Shown here: piece after piece, positions 45,069 to 54,522 of the stretch
Numbering within the stretch: the stretch's first letter is position 1
Layout: the number at the start of each line of letters is the position of its first letter
NCBI RefSeq assembly: GCF_022347285.1
Contig: NZ_JAKRND010000001.1
Coordinates: 157,089-221,088 of the forward strand
Source: Corynebacterium sp. ACRPH
GTDB taxonomy: Bacteria > Actinomycetota > Actinomycetes > Mycobacteriales > Mycobacteriaceae
Length of the DNA: 64,000 nucleotides
Direction: 5' to 3'
Made by a program: the position numbers and the translations under genes
The notes under the pieces: generated by a model
What the model was told of the DNA's origin: nothing
Databases searched by the model: none
Seen by the model: the letters and a program-made list of their open reading frames with translations, nothing else

Positions 45069-45080
45069 CTAAACGTTTAG
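45069..45080. promoter_or_regulatory. 12-bp palindrome upstream of the dciAE-type gene
   Basis: CTAAACGTTTAG is a perfect palindrome in the 57-bp gap between secF and the solute-binding lipoprotein gene, 26 bp before its GTG. It could be an operator; no known match. Confidence 0.35.
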
Positions 45081-45099
45081 GGCCTGCGGATTTTCCCAG

Positions 45100-46422
45100 C
45101 TACATGCCAGGGCGCCAGGACCTTCCGGCATCTTCGTTGTGGGTCTCGCGCTTGAAGTCCTCCGTGGAATCATCTGCCAGGCGGGCATTCGGGCTGGATA
45201 CACTACGCTTTCCGGCCTTCTTCGCCTCGTCTGCATCCGCGCCTGCGGCGGAAACGCTCACCTTTTCGCTGGTGTCTTCGGCAGTCTCCACGGCGGCGTC
45301 CTCATCAGAAGAACCCTCCTTCGACACCGCGAGGGAACGGGCGCGCTCTACTCGAGCCTCGTGCTGCTTGTACTTCTGCTGGCGCATCTTGAACGTCACT
45401 AGCAGCGGTGCAGCGAAGAAGATGGAGCTAAACGTACCGGCGATCACGCCGATGAACTGCACCAGAGCAAGATCCTTCAGCGTGCCCACACCCATGATGC
45501 CCACGGCCACGATCAGCAGCGAGGCAATCGGCACGAGGGAGAAGATGGATGTGTTGATCGAGCGCATGATCGTCTGGTTGATGGCGAGGTTCGTTTCCTC
45601 GGCATAGGTGGCGCGCGTCGAGCCAAACAGGCCGGACGTGTTTTCCTGCACCTTGTCGAACACCACGACCGTGTCGTAGAGCGAGTACGCCAGGATGGTC
45701 AGCAGGCCGATCACGGTAGCGGGCGAAACCTCGAAGCCGACCAGCGCGTAGATACCGGAGACGACAGTGAGGTCGATCAGCAGACAGATGATGGCCGCGG
45801 CGGCCATGTCGCGCTCCATGCGGACCGCGATGTAGAGGAACACCGCCAGCAGGAATACGCCCAAGGCAATGAGCATCTTCTTGGTGATGCTGCTACCCCA
45901 CGACTCGGAGACGGTGGAATCGCTAATCGCATCCTGGGTTACTTCGCCCACATTGTTCTTCGGGTGGTACTCGTTAAACAGCGCCGAGCGGGCCTCGCGG
46001 ATCTGCTCCTCGCTCAGGCGCTCGGAGGTGATCTCGATGGACTCGGCATCACCGCTACCGACAGTCTGAGTGGACTGCGGGGCGATGCCCGTGGCCTCCT
46101 CGAAGACCTCGGAAACGCTAGATTCGGTGGCCCCGCCTGCCGGTGGCATCGTCATGCGCGTACCGCCCTCGAAGTCGATGCCCAGCGAGAAGCCGCGCAC
46201 CAGGATGGACAGCAGACAAGCTACTACCACCGCGACGAGGATGCCATAGAGGCGACCGCGGTTCTGCACAATGGCGAACCCGCCGTTGCCGTTATAGAGC
46301 TTCTCGAAGAAGCCCGCCGCCTCGGTATCGGGCGCGTCGACCGGGGTGGCTTCGGCCGCCAAAAGCTCCGCGGACTCCACGGCCTCGGACTCTTTCACGC
46401 TTAGGGTTTCGGGGTTACTCAC
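45100..46422 (-). CDS. secF: Protein translocase subunit SecF
   Basis: Membrane partner of SecD, using the proton gradient to aid late steps of Sec export. The 440-residue protein has the first transmembrane helix near residue 60, the SecF signature RGFSLGIDFEGGTRMTMP, a periplasmic P4-like domain, and the five C-terminal helices with AYSLYDTVVVFDKVQEN and TSIFSLVPIASLLIVAVGIM. Both the N-terminal 40 residues and the C-terminal 85 residues are long charged cytoplasmic tails. The GTG start immediately abuts the secD stop. Confidence 0.96.
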   Translation of the reverse strand: MSNPETLSVKESEAVESAELLAAEATPVDAPDTEAAGFFEKLYNGNGGFAIVQNRGRLYGILVAVVVACLLSILVRGFSLGIDFEGGTRMTMPPAGGATESSVSEVFEEATGIAPQSTQTVGSGDAESIEITSERLSEEQIREARSALFNEYHPKNNVGEVTQDAISDSTVSESWGSSITKKMLIALGVFLLAVFLYIAVRMERDMAAAAIICLLIDLTVVSGIYALVGFEVSPATVIGLLTILAYSLYDTVVVFDKVQENTSGLFGSTRATYAEETNLAINQTIMRSINTSIFSLVPIASLLIVAVGIMGVGTLKDLALVQFIGVIAGTFSSIFFAAPLLVTFKMRQQKYKQHEARVERARSLAVSKEGSSDEDAAVETAEDTSEKVSVSAAGADADEAKKAGKRSVSSPNARLADDSTEDFKRETHNEDAGRSWRPGM

Positions 46423-48330
46423 TTACTTCCCCTCCTTGTCGTCGGTGGCCGGGGTGTCTGCCTTTGTGGACGCCTTAGATTGCGAATCATCCGGGTCTTC
46501 AGCCTTCTCTGGCTTCTCTGCCTTGTCGGCCTTATCAGCCTTCTTGGCCGACTTAGCCCGCACGGCGCGCTCGTGGGGCTTCCGCCCGTACTTGCGCTCC
46601 GCAACGCGGTAGGCCGCGCCCAGGCCGTTAAGCTTCGGCGAGGCGAAGTGCGGTCGGCGGGACATCAGGATCAGCAGCGGGGCGGTCAGCAGGAACGCCA
46701 CCACCAGGTCGAACACGGTCGTCAGACCCAGGGTGAACGCGAAGCCCTTGACGTCTCCGACAGCCAAGAAGTACAGAATCACGGCGGCGATCAGGGAGAC
46801 GATGTTACCCGTGACGATGGTGCTGCGGGCCCGCTGCCAGGCGCGTGGCACTGCGGAGCGGAACGTAGCGCCGTTCTTGATCTCGTCCTTGATCCTCTCG
46901 AAGTAGATCACGAAGGAGTCGGCCGTGGTGCCCAGGCCGATAATCAGGCCGGCGATGCCCGCCAGATCCAGGCTGTAGCCAATCCAACGCCCCAGCAGAA
47001 CAATGAATCCGTACACCAGGGCGAACGCCGCGACGAGGGACACGATGGCCACAACACCCAGACCGCGGTAGTAGGCCAGTGCGTACAGGCCAACCAAAAC
47101 CAGGCCCACCAGACCGGCGATGATGCCGGCCTTCAGGGAGGCGGCACCCAGCGATGGGGAGATCGTGGTGGTAGTGCCACCCGGCTCGCCGTTCTCACCG
47201 ACGAAGCTCAGCGGCAGCGCGCCGTAGCGCAGGTTATTGGCCAGATCCTGGGCTTCCTTTTCGGAGAAGCTACCCGTGATCTGGGAGACCTCGCCCGGGG
47301 GCGTCGGCGACTGGATCTCAGGTGCGGAAATGACCTTGGAGTCCAGGGTGATGGCCACTCGCTTGCCCATCATCTGCTGGCCGAGTGCGTACCAGGTCTC
47401 GCCACCCGGGGTCTGCTCGCCGGTCTTGAACTTGAAGGTGATGGCCATCTGCGCCGAATTCGGTTGCAGGCCGCCGGTGATCTGCGAGTTCGTGTCGATC
47501 ATCTCGCCGGTCAGGCGCTCGCCGTTCTTCTCGTCGGTCTCGCCTTTCAGCAGCGGCGCCGGGCCCAGAACCATGGGGCCCTGGTCGCTACAGGTGACCA
47601 ACGGCTTGTCCGCATCGTCGGAGCCTGCCATGGGATCGTTAGCTTCACAGTCCAGCAGCGCACCGGCTGCCTGTTGTTTGTTTCCGTCCATGCTCTGGCG
47701 GTCTGCCTTCAGCACCTCGACCTGCTTGTCGCGGCGTTCCTGCTCCTCGACAGAATCCTTTGGCTCCGCCGGTGGCTTGGCGGAGACCTTCAGTTCCTTC
47801 GGCGCATCCTCCAGGCCGAGCTGTGGGAATGCCTTAACCATTTGCCCAAGGCGCTCGTTGGCGAATTCTGGGGTGATAATTCCGTTCTCCACCCAGCGGT
47901 TCGCCATCTTCTTCAAGGCCTGTGGGAAGTCCTTGCTGGGCTGCCCCGGCTGCGATTCGGGGCGGAACAGCAGCTGCGAGGTCTTGCCCAACGAGCGCGC
48001 CTCGCCCGCGTCCGATCCAGGAACGGTAATGACCAGGTTGTTGCCGTCGGTCACCACGGAGGCACCGGAAACGCCCATGCCGTTCACGCGGTTTTCCAGA
48101 ATGGTGCGCGCCTGGCTCAGCTGATCCGGCGTGGGCGTATCCCCCTGCGGAACCAACGTCACTCGGGTACCGCCCTGCAGGTCGATACCCAGCTTGGGCT
48201 CGAAGGATTTGTTTCCCGTAAACATGATCAAGCCCAGTACGATGAGGACGAGCACCACGAATGCGGCGAGCGCCCGCTTCGGCCACGCGAAGCCGCCCTG
48301 TGCAGCAGTTCTCTTTTTCTTCTTTGCCAC
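46423..48330 (-). CDS. secD: Protein translocase subunit SecD
   Basis: Large subunit of the SecDF export motor. The 635-residue protein has an N-terminal transmembrane helix (about 15-34), the signature LGIDLQGGTRVTLVP, a large P1 domain carrying an actinobacterial insertion with two Cys (LLDCEAND, LVTCSDQG), and six C-terminal helices with YSLDLAGIAGLIIGLGTTAD, FERIKDEIKNG and the block before PRAWQRARSTIVTGN. The tail is Lys/Ala/Glu-rich. Gap of 113 bp to yajC holds two hairpins. Confidence 0.96.
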   Translation of the reverse strand: MAKKKKRTAAQGGFAWPKRALAAFVVLVLIVLGLIMFTGNKSFEPKLGIDLQGGTRVTLVPQGDTPTPDQLSQARTILENRVNGMGVSGASVVTDGNNLVITVPGSDAGEARSLGKTSQLLFRPESQPGQPSKDFPQALKKMANRWVENGIITPEFANERLGQMVKAFPQLGLEDAPKELKVSAKPPAEPKDSVEEQERRDKQVEVLKADRQSMDGNKQQAAGALLDCEANDPMAGSDDADKPLVTCSDQGPMVLGPAPLLKGETDEKNGERLTGEMIDTNSQITGGLQPNSAQMAITFKFKTGEQTPGGETWYALGQQMMGKRVAITLDSKVISAPEIQSPTPPGEVSQITGSFSEKEAQDLANNLRYGALPLSFVGENGEPGGTTTTISPSLGAASLKAGIIAGLVGLVLVGLYALAYYRGLGVVAIVSLVAAFALVYGFIVLLGRWIGYSLDLAGIAGLIIGLGTTADSFVIYFERIKDEIKNGATFRSAVPRAWQRARSTIVTGNIVSLIAAVILYFLAVGDVKGFAFTLGLTTVFDLVVAFLLTAPLLILMSRRPHFASPKLNGLGAAYRVAERKYGRKPHERAVRAKSAKKADKADKAEKPEKAEDPDDSQSKASTKADTPATDDKEGK

Positions 48331-48353
48331 CGCTTTAAGTCTCCTGCAATCCA

Positions 48354-48371
48354 GCCGCGAACACGCGCGGC
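48354..48371 (-). other. GC-rich hairpin before secD
   Basis: GCCGCG/CGCGGC with a 6-nt loop lies 24 bp before the secD start. In the transcript it would sit just upstream of the ribosome-binding site GCAGGAGAC; it could modulate translation. Confidence 0.35.
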
Positions 48372-48411
48372 CGGTGTACTAAAAAATCTAACCCCGTGAT
48401 ACTAACGCCTG

Positions 48412-48437
48412 GGTTCGGACAAACGGAATACCGAACC
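48412..48437 (-). terminator. Hairpin after yajC
   Basis: Perfect 7-bp inverted repeat GGTTCGG/CCGAACC with a 12-nt loop, 6 bp after the yajC stop. No T run follows, so any termination would be partial. Confidence 0.35.
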
Positions 48438-48443
48438 AGCTAG

Positions 48444-48758
48444 TTAGTCTTCTTTTTCTTCGGTCAGCTGCGTCTCTTGCTGCGAGCCCGGCTCCACAGA
48501 GTCGACGGTCTCCAGGATGGAAACCTTCTCCCAGGTGGTCACCACGCCTGTCGCGATCTCCAGGTCGACGGTCGTATCCCCCACGTGGACCACGCGGCCG
48601 TGGAGGCCGGAGGTGGTCTTTACGACCATGCCCGGGCCCAGCTGATCCTGAAACTGGCGGATCTGCTGAATCCGCTTGTTCTGCTTGCGGATCTGGACCA
48701 GCGGCAAGCCGACGAACACAAGTAGGACAAGGACGATGAGAATAATTTCAAATGGCAT
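48444..48758 (-). CDS. yajC: Preprotein translocase subunit YajC
   Basis: Small single-span membrane protein of the SecDF-YajC complex. From the ATG at 48758 it is 104 residues: an N-terminal transmembrane helix (about residues 4-21), a basic stretch RKQNKRIQQIRQFQ, then the conserved PGMVVKTTSGLHGRVVHVGD segment and an acidic tail. A start ten codons upstream adds charged residues and is less likely. Upstream of secD, downstream of ruvB. Confidence 0.93.
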   Translation of the reverse strand: MPFEIILIVLVLLVFVGLPLVQIRKQNKRIQQIRQFQDQLGPGMVVKTTSGLHGRVVHVGDTTVDLEIATGVVTTWEKVSILETVDSVEPGSQQETQLTEEKED

Positions 48759-48803
48759 AGTGACAATTTTGCCATATGCCCGTTCCACATCCTCTTTACC
48801 CCG

Positions 48804-49895
48804 CTATAGCCCGATTGTGCCCTCAGGCGGTTCCAAACCGATGTGCCGCCACGCCGCCGCCGTCGCTACGCGCCCTCGCGGGGTGCGGCTGACCATTCCG
48901 GCGCGCACGAGGTAGGGCTCGCAGACTTCCTCGACCGTTGACGGTTCTTCGCCTACCGCCAGCGCAAGGGTATTGACGCCCACAGGGCCACCACCGTGGC
49001 CTTTCACCAGGGCTTCGATGACCGCCCGGTCGAGCCTATCCAGACCAGATTCGTCCACGTCGAAGACCAGCAGCGCGGCACGCGCAACCTCGACGGTGAT
49101 CTTTCCGTCGGCATTCACGTCCGCGAAGTCGCGCACCCGGCGCAGCAGTCGGTTGGCGATGCGCGGGGTTCCGCGGGAACGGGAGGCGATCTCCGCTGCG
49201 GCGTCACCAGTAATTTCTACCCCCAAGATTCCCGCAGCGCGCGTGACGACCCGGGTTAGATCGGCGGTGTCGTAGAACTCCATCTGGGCGGTGAAGCCGA
49301 AGCGGTCGCGCAACGGCCCGGTGAGCATTCCCGCACGGGTGGTGGCGCCCACCAGGGTGAACGGGGCGATCTCGATGGGGATGGAGGTGGCGCCCGGGCC
49401 CTTGCCAACGATCACGTCGATGCGGAAGTCCTCCATCGCCATGTAGAGCATCTCCTCGGCGGGGCGGGCCATGCGGTGAATCTCGTCGATAAACAGCACG
49501 TCGCCCTCCATCAGGTTGGAGAGCATGGCGGCCAAGTCGCCCGCGCGCTCGAGGGCGGGGCCGGAGGTCATGCGCAGCGAGCTGCCGAGCTCCTGGGCGA
49601 TGATCATCGCCATGGTGGTCTTGCCCAACCCGGGCGGGCCGGCCAACAGCACGTGATCGGGGGCTACCCCGCGGGAGCGCGCGCCGCCCAACACCAGGTC
49701 CAGCTGCGTGCGCACCTTCGGCTGGCCGATGAACTCATCCAGTGACTTGGGGCGCAGCGAAGTATCAATGTCCGATTCCCCGGCGGACCGCTGCGGGTCC
49801 AGATCCGCGTTCTGTGCAAAGCCTTGGCCACCGGGTGCGGCGCCCGGCCCCACGCCCGGTGGAAGTTCAAACTCTGTGCGCTCGGTGTCGCTCAT
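48804..49895 (-). CDS. ruvB: Holliday junction branch-migration helicase RuvB
   Basis: Hexameric AAA+ motor driving branch migration with RuvA. The 363-residue protein has Walker [10 protein letters not shown] (residues 86-94), Walker [10 protein letters not shown], sensor 1 GATTRAG, the arginine-finger region GPLRDRFGF and the winged-helix C-terminal domain ending [18 protein letters not shown] Gly/Pro-rich N-terminal extension of about 40 residues is common in the genus. Part of ruvC-ruvA-ruvB. Confidence 0.97.
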   Translation of the reverse strand: MSDTERTEFELPPGVGPGAAPGGQGFAQNADLDPQRSAGESDIDTSLRPKSLDEFIGQPKVRTQLDLVLGGARSRGVAPDHVLLAGPPGLGKTTMAMIIAQELGSSLRMTSGPALERAGDLAAMLSNLMEGDVLFIDEIHRMARPAEEMLYMAMEDFRIDVIVGKGPGATSIPIEIAPFTLVGATTRAGMLTGPLRDRFGFTAQMEFYDTADLTRVVTRAAGILGVEITGDAAAEIASRSRGTPRIANRLLRRVRDFADVNADGKITVEVARAALLVFDVDESGLDRLDRAVIEALVKGHGGGPVGVNTLALAVGEEPSTVEEVCEPYLVRAGMVSRTPRGRVATAAAWRHIGLEPPEGTIGL

Positions 49896-49959
49896 GGTCT
49901 CCAGTCTCCCCTATTCTTCAGCAGCGTACTTGGGCTTGCATGTGCCTATTTACATGTGC

Positions 49960-50595
49960 CTATTTAATTGCCGCCAGCGAGGCGCGCAGCAGCCCGGAAG
50001 CATCCGGGGCTTGCGGGGCGGACCATTGGGCCAATACTGCGTCGATGGTGGTACCGGCCTTGGACTCCGTGAACCCGAGCCCCACGAGCGCCTCGAGGAC
50101 CTGTTCCCGCACGTCCGCCGCCACGGCCTGGCCATCCCCGGCAACGCCCGCGGCACCGGCCACTCCGTCACCCCCAGCATCTGCGATCTCTACCAGGTCC
50201 GCGACCTTGCCCTTCAGGTCCACAGCCATGCGTTCGGCCAAACGCTTGCCCACGCCGGGGGCCTTCTGCAGCTTCTTGTGGTCGCCGTTGGATACCGCCC
50301 GGGCGAGTTCCTGCGGGCTAATAACCGACAGGATCGCCAACGCCAGGCGTGCGCCCACGCCGGAGACGGACTGCAGGGTGGCGAAGGCGCGCTTCTCGTC
50401 CGCATCCTTGAACACGTACAGCGTCTGCGAGTCTTCGCGCACCACCATCGTGGTCGTCACGAAGACTTCCTCACCCCGCGGCAGCTCCGCGATGGTGGTG
50501 GCGGTGCCGGTGCACTGGTAGCCCACGCCCGCGCACTCGATGGTCACGTAGTCCAGGCCCTTATCAATCACAGTTCCGCGCAGCGATGCGATCAT
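49960..50595 (-). CDS. ruvA: Holliday junction DNA-binding protein RuvA
   Basis: Tetrameric junction-binding platform for RuvB. The 211-residue protein starts [20 protein letters not shown] (OB domain), followed by the helix-hairpin-helix segments [17 protein letters not shown] and [20 protein letters not shown], and the flexible domain III that contacts RuvB. The ATG at 50595 overlaps the ruvC stop by 4 bp (ATGA). Confidence 0.97.
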   Translation of the reverse strand: MIASLRGTVIDKGLDYVTIECAGVGYQCTGTATTIAELPRGEEVFVTTTMVVREDSQTLYVFKDADEKRAFATLQSVSGVGARLALAILSVISPQELARAVSNGDHKKLQKAPGVGKRLAERMAVDLKGKVADLVEIADAGGDGVAGAAGVAGDGQAVAADVREQVLEALVGLGFTESKAGTTIDAVLAQWSAPQAPDASGLLRASLAAIK

Positions 50596-51155
50596 GGTTT
50601 CCCCTTTACTAGATGGTTCAGTGGCGCCCGCCAGCAATGGCATACGGCCAGCGCCAGCGCATCGGCCGCATCCGGCGGCTTGGGTGCTTCGCTCAGCCCC
50701 ATGATACGGGTAATCATGCGCGTCATCTGCGCCTTATCCGCCCGGCCGTTGCCGCTGATGGACTTCTTCACCTCGCTGGGGGTGTACATGTGCACATCTA
50801 CCCCGCGCTTGGCGGCGGCCAGCATCAACACACCGGAGGCGTGGGCGGTGTTCATCACCGTGGAAACATTGGAGCGCTCGAACACGCGCTCCAGCGCCAC
50901 TACGTGCGGTTGGTAGTCGTCAAACCACTCCTCCACCGCGTCGAAGAGCTTGTTGAGGCGCCGCTCCACCGGCATGTCCGACGGAGTGCGCACCACCCCC
51001 ACGGCCACGGGGTACACGGCCCGCCCCTTCCCCGCCTGCACCACGGATAGTCCGCAGCGCGTCAGCCCAGGGTCTATTCCCATCACGCGCAGCCCGGCCA
51101 GCGAGGTCGGGCCACCGGTGGGGCTACCCCAGGCGGAATTATGTGGAGTGTTCAT
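50592..51155 (-). CDS. ruvC: Holliday junction resolvase RuvC
   Basis: Dimeric endonuclease resolving Holliday junctions. Catalytic acidic residues are visible in [15 protein letters not shown] (Asp28), [16 protein letters not shown] (Glu) and [14 protein letters not shown] (two Asp). The 187 residues include about 20 non-conserved N-terminal residues before LRVMGIDPG, so the true start could be internal. Upstream of ruvA, downstream of yebC by 31 bp. Confidence 0.95.
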   Translation of the reverse strand: MNTPHNSAWGSPTGGPTSLAGLRVMGIDPGLTRCGLSVVQAGKGRAVYPVAVGVVRTPSDMPVERRLNKLFDAVEEWFDDYQPHVVALERVFERSNVSTVMNTAHASGVLMLAAAKRGVDVHMYTPSEVKKSISGNGRADKAQMTRMITRIMGLSEAPKPPDAADALALAVCHCWRAPLNHLVKGKP

Positions 51156-51186
51156 CGTGTAGCTAAGAATAGCACACGTGTTTTAA

Positions 51187-51942
51187 TTATTCGCTGTCCA
51201 GCTCCGCCAGCACGTCATCCGGCATGTTCATGTTGGTGAACACGTTCTGCACGTCGTCGGAATCCTCCAGCGCGTCGATCAGGTTGAACACCTTCTTCGC
51301 GGTGGTGGCGTCCGCCGGAACCTCCATGGACGCGCGGAAGTCCAGCTCGATGGAGTCGTAGTCGATCTCGGCATCCTTCAGCGCGTCTCGAACCGCGTTG
51401 ATGTCGGAAGACTCGCACACGACCTCAAACTTCTCGCCGATGTCGTTGACCTCTTCCGCGCCGGCGTCCAGCACGGCGAGCAGGATGTCGTCCTCGGTGT
51501 TCTCGCCCTTGTCCAGCACTGCCACGCCCTTGCGGGTGAACAGGTAGGAAACGGAGCCCGCGTCCGCCATATTGCCGCCGTTCTTGTTCATGGCGGTGCG
51601 CACGTCGGTAGTGGCGCGGTTTCGGTTATCGGTCAGGCACTCGATGAGCATGGCCACACCGTTCGGGCCGTAGCCTTCGTACATCACGGTTTCCCAGTTA
51701 GCGCCGCCGGCCTCTTCACCGGAGCCGCGCTTGCGAGCGCGCTCGATGTTGTCGTTGGGCACCGAGGACTTCTTGGCCTTGGTGATCGCGTCCTGCAGCG
51801 TCGGGTTTGCGCTGGGGTCACCACCACCGGTACGGGCCGCCACTTCGATGTTCTTAATCAGCTTGGCGAATTCCTTGCCACGCTTTGCGTCGTTGGCAGC
51901 CTTCTTGTGCTTGGTAGTTGCCCATTTGGAGTGGCCGGCCAT
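51187..51942 (-). CDS. YebC/PmpR family translation/transcription factor
   Basis: Conserved protein of 251 residues starting [20 protein letters not shown], the YebC signature. Family members have been reported as DNA-binding regulators and as factors that help ribosomes at difficult sequences. Three-domain architecture is intact ([24 protein letters not shown] region, [20 protein letters not shown], acidic C terminus). A TAGTAT -10 box lies about 40 bp upstream. Located between ruvC and pdxT, as in mycobacteria. Confidence 0.93.
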   Translation of the reverse strand: MAGHSKWATTKHKKAANDAKRGKEFAKLIKNIEVAARTGGGDPSANPTLQDAITKAKKSSVPNDNIERARKRGSGEEAGGANWETVMYEGYGPNGVAMLIECLTDNRNRATTDVRTAMNKNGGNMADAGSVSYLFTRKGVAVLDKGENTEDDILLAVLDAGAEEVNDIGEKFEVVCESSDINAVRDALKDAEIDYDSIELDFRASMEVPADATTAKKVFNLIDALEDSDDVQNVFTNMNMPDDVLAELDSE

Positions 51943-51981
51943 GATCCTCTTTCGGTAGTCGGGTTCGTCTGTTTCGCTTCC

Positions 51982-51987
51982 ATACTA
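51982..51987 (-). promoter_or_regulatory. yebC promoter -10 box
   Basis: Minus-strand TAGTAT in the context GGGGTCTAGTATGG, matching TAnnnT and nearly identical to the metK -10 context GGTCTAGTATG. No convincing -35. Confidence 0.5.
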
Positions 51988-52022
51988 GACCCCTACGGTG
52001 TAGCCGCCGTCACGCACGTCGC

Positions 52023-52039
52023 TTTTTCTTTATGACGCC
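52023..52039 (+). repeat. Dispersed motif copy (yebC-pdxT gap)
   Basis: TTTTTCTTTATGACGCC, non-coding, lacking one T of the core. Confidence 0.5.
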
Positions 52040-52071
52040 CCCACGTCCCAACCGCCGAAGCTATGCGGCAG

Positions 52072-52659
52072 CTATTCCACGCCGTACTGCTTAACCATCC
52101 GTAGGAAGTACTCGTGCACGCGGTCATCCTCGGAAAGCTCCGGGTGGAAGCTGCATCCCAGCACGTGCCCCTGCCGCACGCCGACGACCGTGCCATCCGG
52201 CAAAGTGGACACAACTTCTACCCCGTCGCCCACTTCCTCCACTTTGGGTGCGCGGATAAAAACGGCCTCGACGGGCGTGTCGATGTCCCCGAACGGCAGC
52301 TGGGTCTCGAAGGAGTCCACCTGCCGGCCGAAGGCGTTGCGCCGCACTGTGATGTCCATGGCGTGCAAGCTGTGGGCGTCACTACGAGTGTCCAAGACCC
52401 GATCGGCCAGCAGAATCAGCCCAGCGCATGTGCCGAACACGGGCAGGCCGTCGGCAACCAGCGTCCGCAGAGGCTCCAGCATTCCGCCGAGTTCCAGCAG
52501 CTTGGACATGGTGGTGGACTCGCCGCCGGGCATGATCAGCCCGTCGAGGCCTTCGAGGTGTTCGGGGCGGCGAACAGCACGGGCCTCGTGGCCCAGGCGC
52601 TCGATACTACGCATGTGCTCGACGAATCCGCCCTGCACGCTCAACACACCAATGATCAT
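52072..52659 (-). CDS. pdxT: Pyridoxal 5'-phosphate synthase glutaminase subunit
   Basis: Supplies ammonia from glutamine to PdxS. The 195-residue class I amidotransferase has PGGESTTMSKLL, the nucleophile Cys78 in VFGTCAGLILLA, RNAFGRQVDSFE, and the His/Glu pair in GCSFHPELSEDDRVHEYF. It begins 4 bp after tesB, which sits unusually between it and pdxS. Confidence 0.96.
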   Translation of the reverse strand: MIIGVLSVQGGFVEHMRSIERLGHEARAVRRPEHLEGLDGLIMPGGESTTMSKLLELGGMLEPLRTLVADGLPVFGTCAGLILLADRVLDTRSDAHSLHAMDITVRRNAFGRQVDSFETQLPFGDIDTPVEAVFIRAPKVEEVGDGVEVVSTLPDGTVVGVRQGHVLGCSFHPELSEDDRVHEYFLRMVKQYGVE

Positions 52660-52663
52660 CTGC

Positions 52664-53536
52664 CTACTGCTCCTTTTGATCCTTCAACGGCACCGACTGG
52701 GCACCGTCGCGCAGGGTGCGGGTCAGCCCCTCCTGGGTGACCACGGCCACCAGGTCGCCCTGCTGGTTGAAGATCCTCCCGTGGGTCAGCGCACGGCCAC
52801 CGTGGGCGGACGGGGAAACCTGGTCATACAACAGCCACTCGTCGGCGCGGAAGGGGCGCAGGAACCACATGGCGTGGTCCAGCGAGGCCTCCTGGAACTC
52901 CGCCGGGCGGTGCGGCACCAGCGCCGACGACAGCAGGGTCATGTCCGACATGTAGGCCAGGGTGCAGACGTGCAGGGTGTCGATATCCGGCAGCTTAGAC
53001 TTCGTGCGGAACCACACCACCTGCTGGGAGGCCGTGTACTTGTTGTGCTCGTAGTCCTCCGACGGGACGATGCGCACGTCCCAGTCGGCCCATTCGTCGC
53101 GGAACAGGCGCTGGACGCTGGTTAGCGACTCGGTATCTATCGCAATCGACTCAGGATCCGGCACCGCGCGCATCTCGTCGGAGTGCTGCGGGCCGTGATC
53201 GTCGCGGATGTGAAAGCTGGCCTGCATGCTGAAGATCGCCTTGCCGTCCTGCACAACTTTCACAGAACGGGAGACGAAGGACCGACCGTCGCGGACACGG
53301 TCGACCAAGAACACCGTCGATGCATCGGGGTTGCCCGGGCCAACGAAGTAGCCGTGCAGGGAGTGCACGACGAAATCCTCGCTGACGGTGCGGGTGGCCG
53401 CGACCAGGGCCTGCGCGGCAACCTGGCCGCCGTACGTGCGCGCCAGCTTCGACGGCAGCGGGCTGCCGCGGAAGATGTCGCGGTCGATGCGCTCTAGATC
53501 CAGGACATCCAGGATCTTCGGACGGTGCGGAGACAT
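52664..53536 (-). CDS. tesB: Acyl-CoA thioesterase, TesB type
   Basis: Double hot-dog thioesterase hydrolysing acyl-CoA to free fatty acid and CoA. The 290 residues show the first domain DIFRGSPLPSKLARTYGGQV with VHSLHGYFVGPGNP and VDRVRDGRSFVSRSVKVVQ, and the second with SLDHAMWFLRPFRADEWLLY followed by GRALTHGRIFNQQGDLVAVV. The start overlaps the pdxS stop by one base (TAATG), implying coupling. The same pdxS-tesB-pdxT order occurs in M. tuberculosis; why a thioesterase lies here is unclear. Confidence 0.93.
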   Translation of the reverse strand: MSPHRPKILDVLDLERIDRDIFRGSPLPSKLARTYGGQVAAQALVAATRTVSEDFVVHSLHGYFVGPGNPDASTVFLVDRVRDGRSFVSRSVKVVQDGKAIFSMQASFHIRDDHGPQHSDEMRAVPDPESIAIDTESLTSVQRLFRDEWADWDVRIVPSEDYEHNKYTASQQVVWFRTKSKLPDIDTLHVCTLAYMSDMTLLSSALVPHRPAEFQEASLDHAMWFLRPFRADEWLLYDQVSPSAHGGRALTHGRIFNQQGDLVAVVTQEGLTRTLRDGAQSVPLKDQKEQ

Positions 53537-54438
53537 TACCAGCCGCGCTCCGCCAGACGGTGCGGCTGCGGGATCTCGTCGACGTTGATGCCGACCATGG
53601 CCTCGCCCAGGCCGCGGGAGACCTTGGCGATGGTAGCCGGGTCGTCGTAGTTCTGGGTGGCCTGCACGATGGCGCGGGCGCGCTGCTCCGGGTTGCCGGA
53701 CTTGAAGATGCCGGAGCCGACGAAGACACCCTCGGCGCCCAGCTGCATCATCATCGCAGCGTCAGCCGGGGTGGCGATGCCACCGGCGGTGAACAGAACG
53801 ACCGGCAGCTTGCCATTGGCAGCAACCTCGCGCACCAGCTCGTAGGGAGCCTGCAGCTCCTTGGCGGCCACGTACAGCTCGTCCTCGGCCATGGAGGTCA
53901 GGCGGTTGATCTCCGCCCGGATGGTGCGCATGTGGGTGACTGCGTTAGAGACGTCACCGGTGCCGGCCTCGCCCTTGGAGCGGATCATGGCCGCACCCTC
54001 GTTAATGCGGCGCAGCGCCTCGCCCAGGTTCGTAGCGCCGCAGACGAAGGGAACCTCGAAGTCGAACTTGTCGATGTGGTTCTTGTAGTCGGCCGGGGTG
54101 AGTACCTCGGACTCGTCGATGAAGTCCACGCCCAGGGACTGCAGAACCTGTGCCTCGACGAAGTGGCCGATGCGGGCCTTGGCCATAACCGGGATCGAGA
54201 CGGCATTAATGATGCCCTCAATCATGTCCGGGTCGGACATGCGGGAAACGCCACCTTCGGCGCGAATATCGGCGGGCACGCGCTCCAGCGCCATAACGGC
54301 GGTAGCGCCGGCATCCTCGGCGATCTTTGCCTGCTCCGGGGTAACGACGTCCATGATCACGCCGCCCTTGAGCATGTCGGCCAGGCCGCGCTTCACGCGA
54401 GCGGTACCGGTGTTCGCAGCAGAAGAGTTATTGGTCAC
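53536..54438 (-). CDS. pdxS: Pyridoxal 5'-phosphate synthase lyase subunit
   Basis: Condenses ribose 5-phosphate, glyceraldehyde 3-phosphate and ammonia to PLP without deoxyxylulose phosphate. The 300-residue beta/alpha barrel shows [56 protein letters not shown] with the catalytic Lys, [16 protein letters not shown], and [23 protein letters not shown] start with only a weak ribosome-binding site. No adjacent pdxR regulator is seen. Confidence 0.97.
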   Translation of the reverse strand: MTNNSSAANTGTARVKRGLADMLKGGVIMDVVTPEQAKIAEDAGATAVMALERVPADIRAEGGVSRMSDPDMIEGIINAVSIPVMAKARIGHFVEAQVLQSLGVDFIDESEVLTPADYKNHIDKFDFEVPFVCGATNLGEALRRINEGAAMIRSKGEAGTGDVSNAVTHMRTIRAEINRLTSMAEDELYVAAKELQAPYELVREVAANGKLPVVLFTAGGIATPADAAMMMQLGAEGVFVGSGIFKSGNPEQRARAIVQATQNYDDPATIAKVSRGLGEAMVGINVDEIPQPHRLAERGW

Positions 54439-54499
54439 GATGCTTAACTTCCCATCTATGAAGAGTTTTAGATCGGCTCTAGTCTAACCTGTCTACTTT

Positions 54500-54521
54500 C
54501 CAATCCCACTATCGGGATTGG
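54500..54521 (-). terminator. Hairpin between the LemA-like gene and pdxS
   Basis: Perfect 8-bp inverted repeat CCAATCCC/GGGATTGG with a 6-nt loop, 2 bp after the stop of the upstream membrane-protein gene. The next bases are AAAGTAGAC, not a T run. It may mark the end of the thrS-pimA transcript; TAGACT nearby is a candidate -10 for pdxS. Confidence 0.45.
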
Positions 54522-54522
54522 A

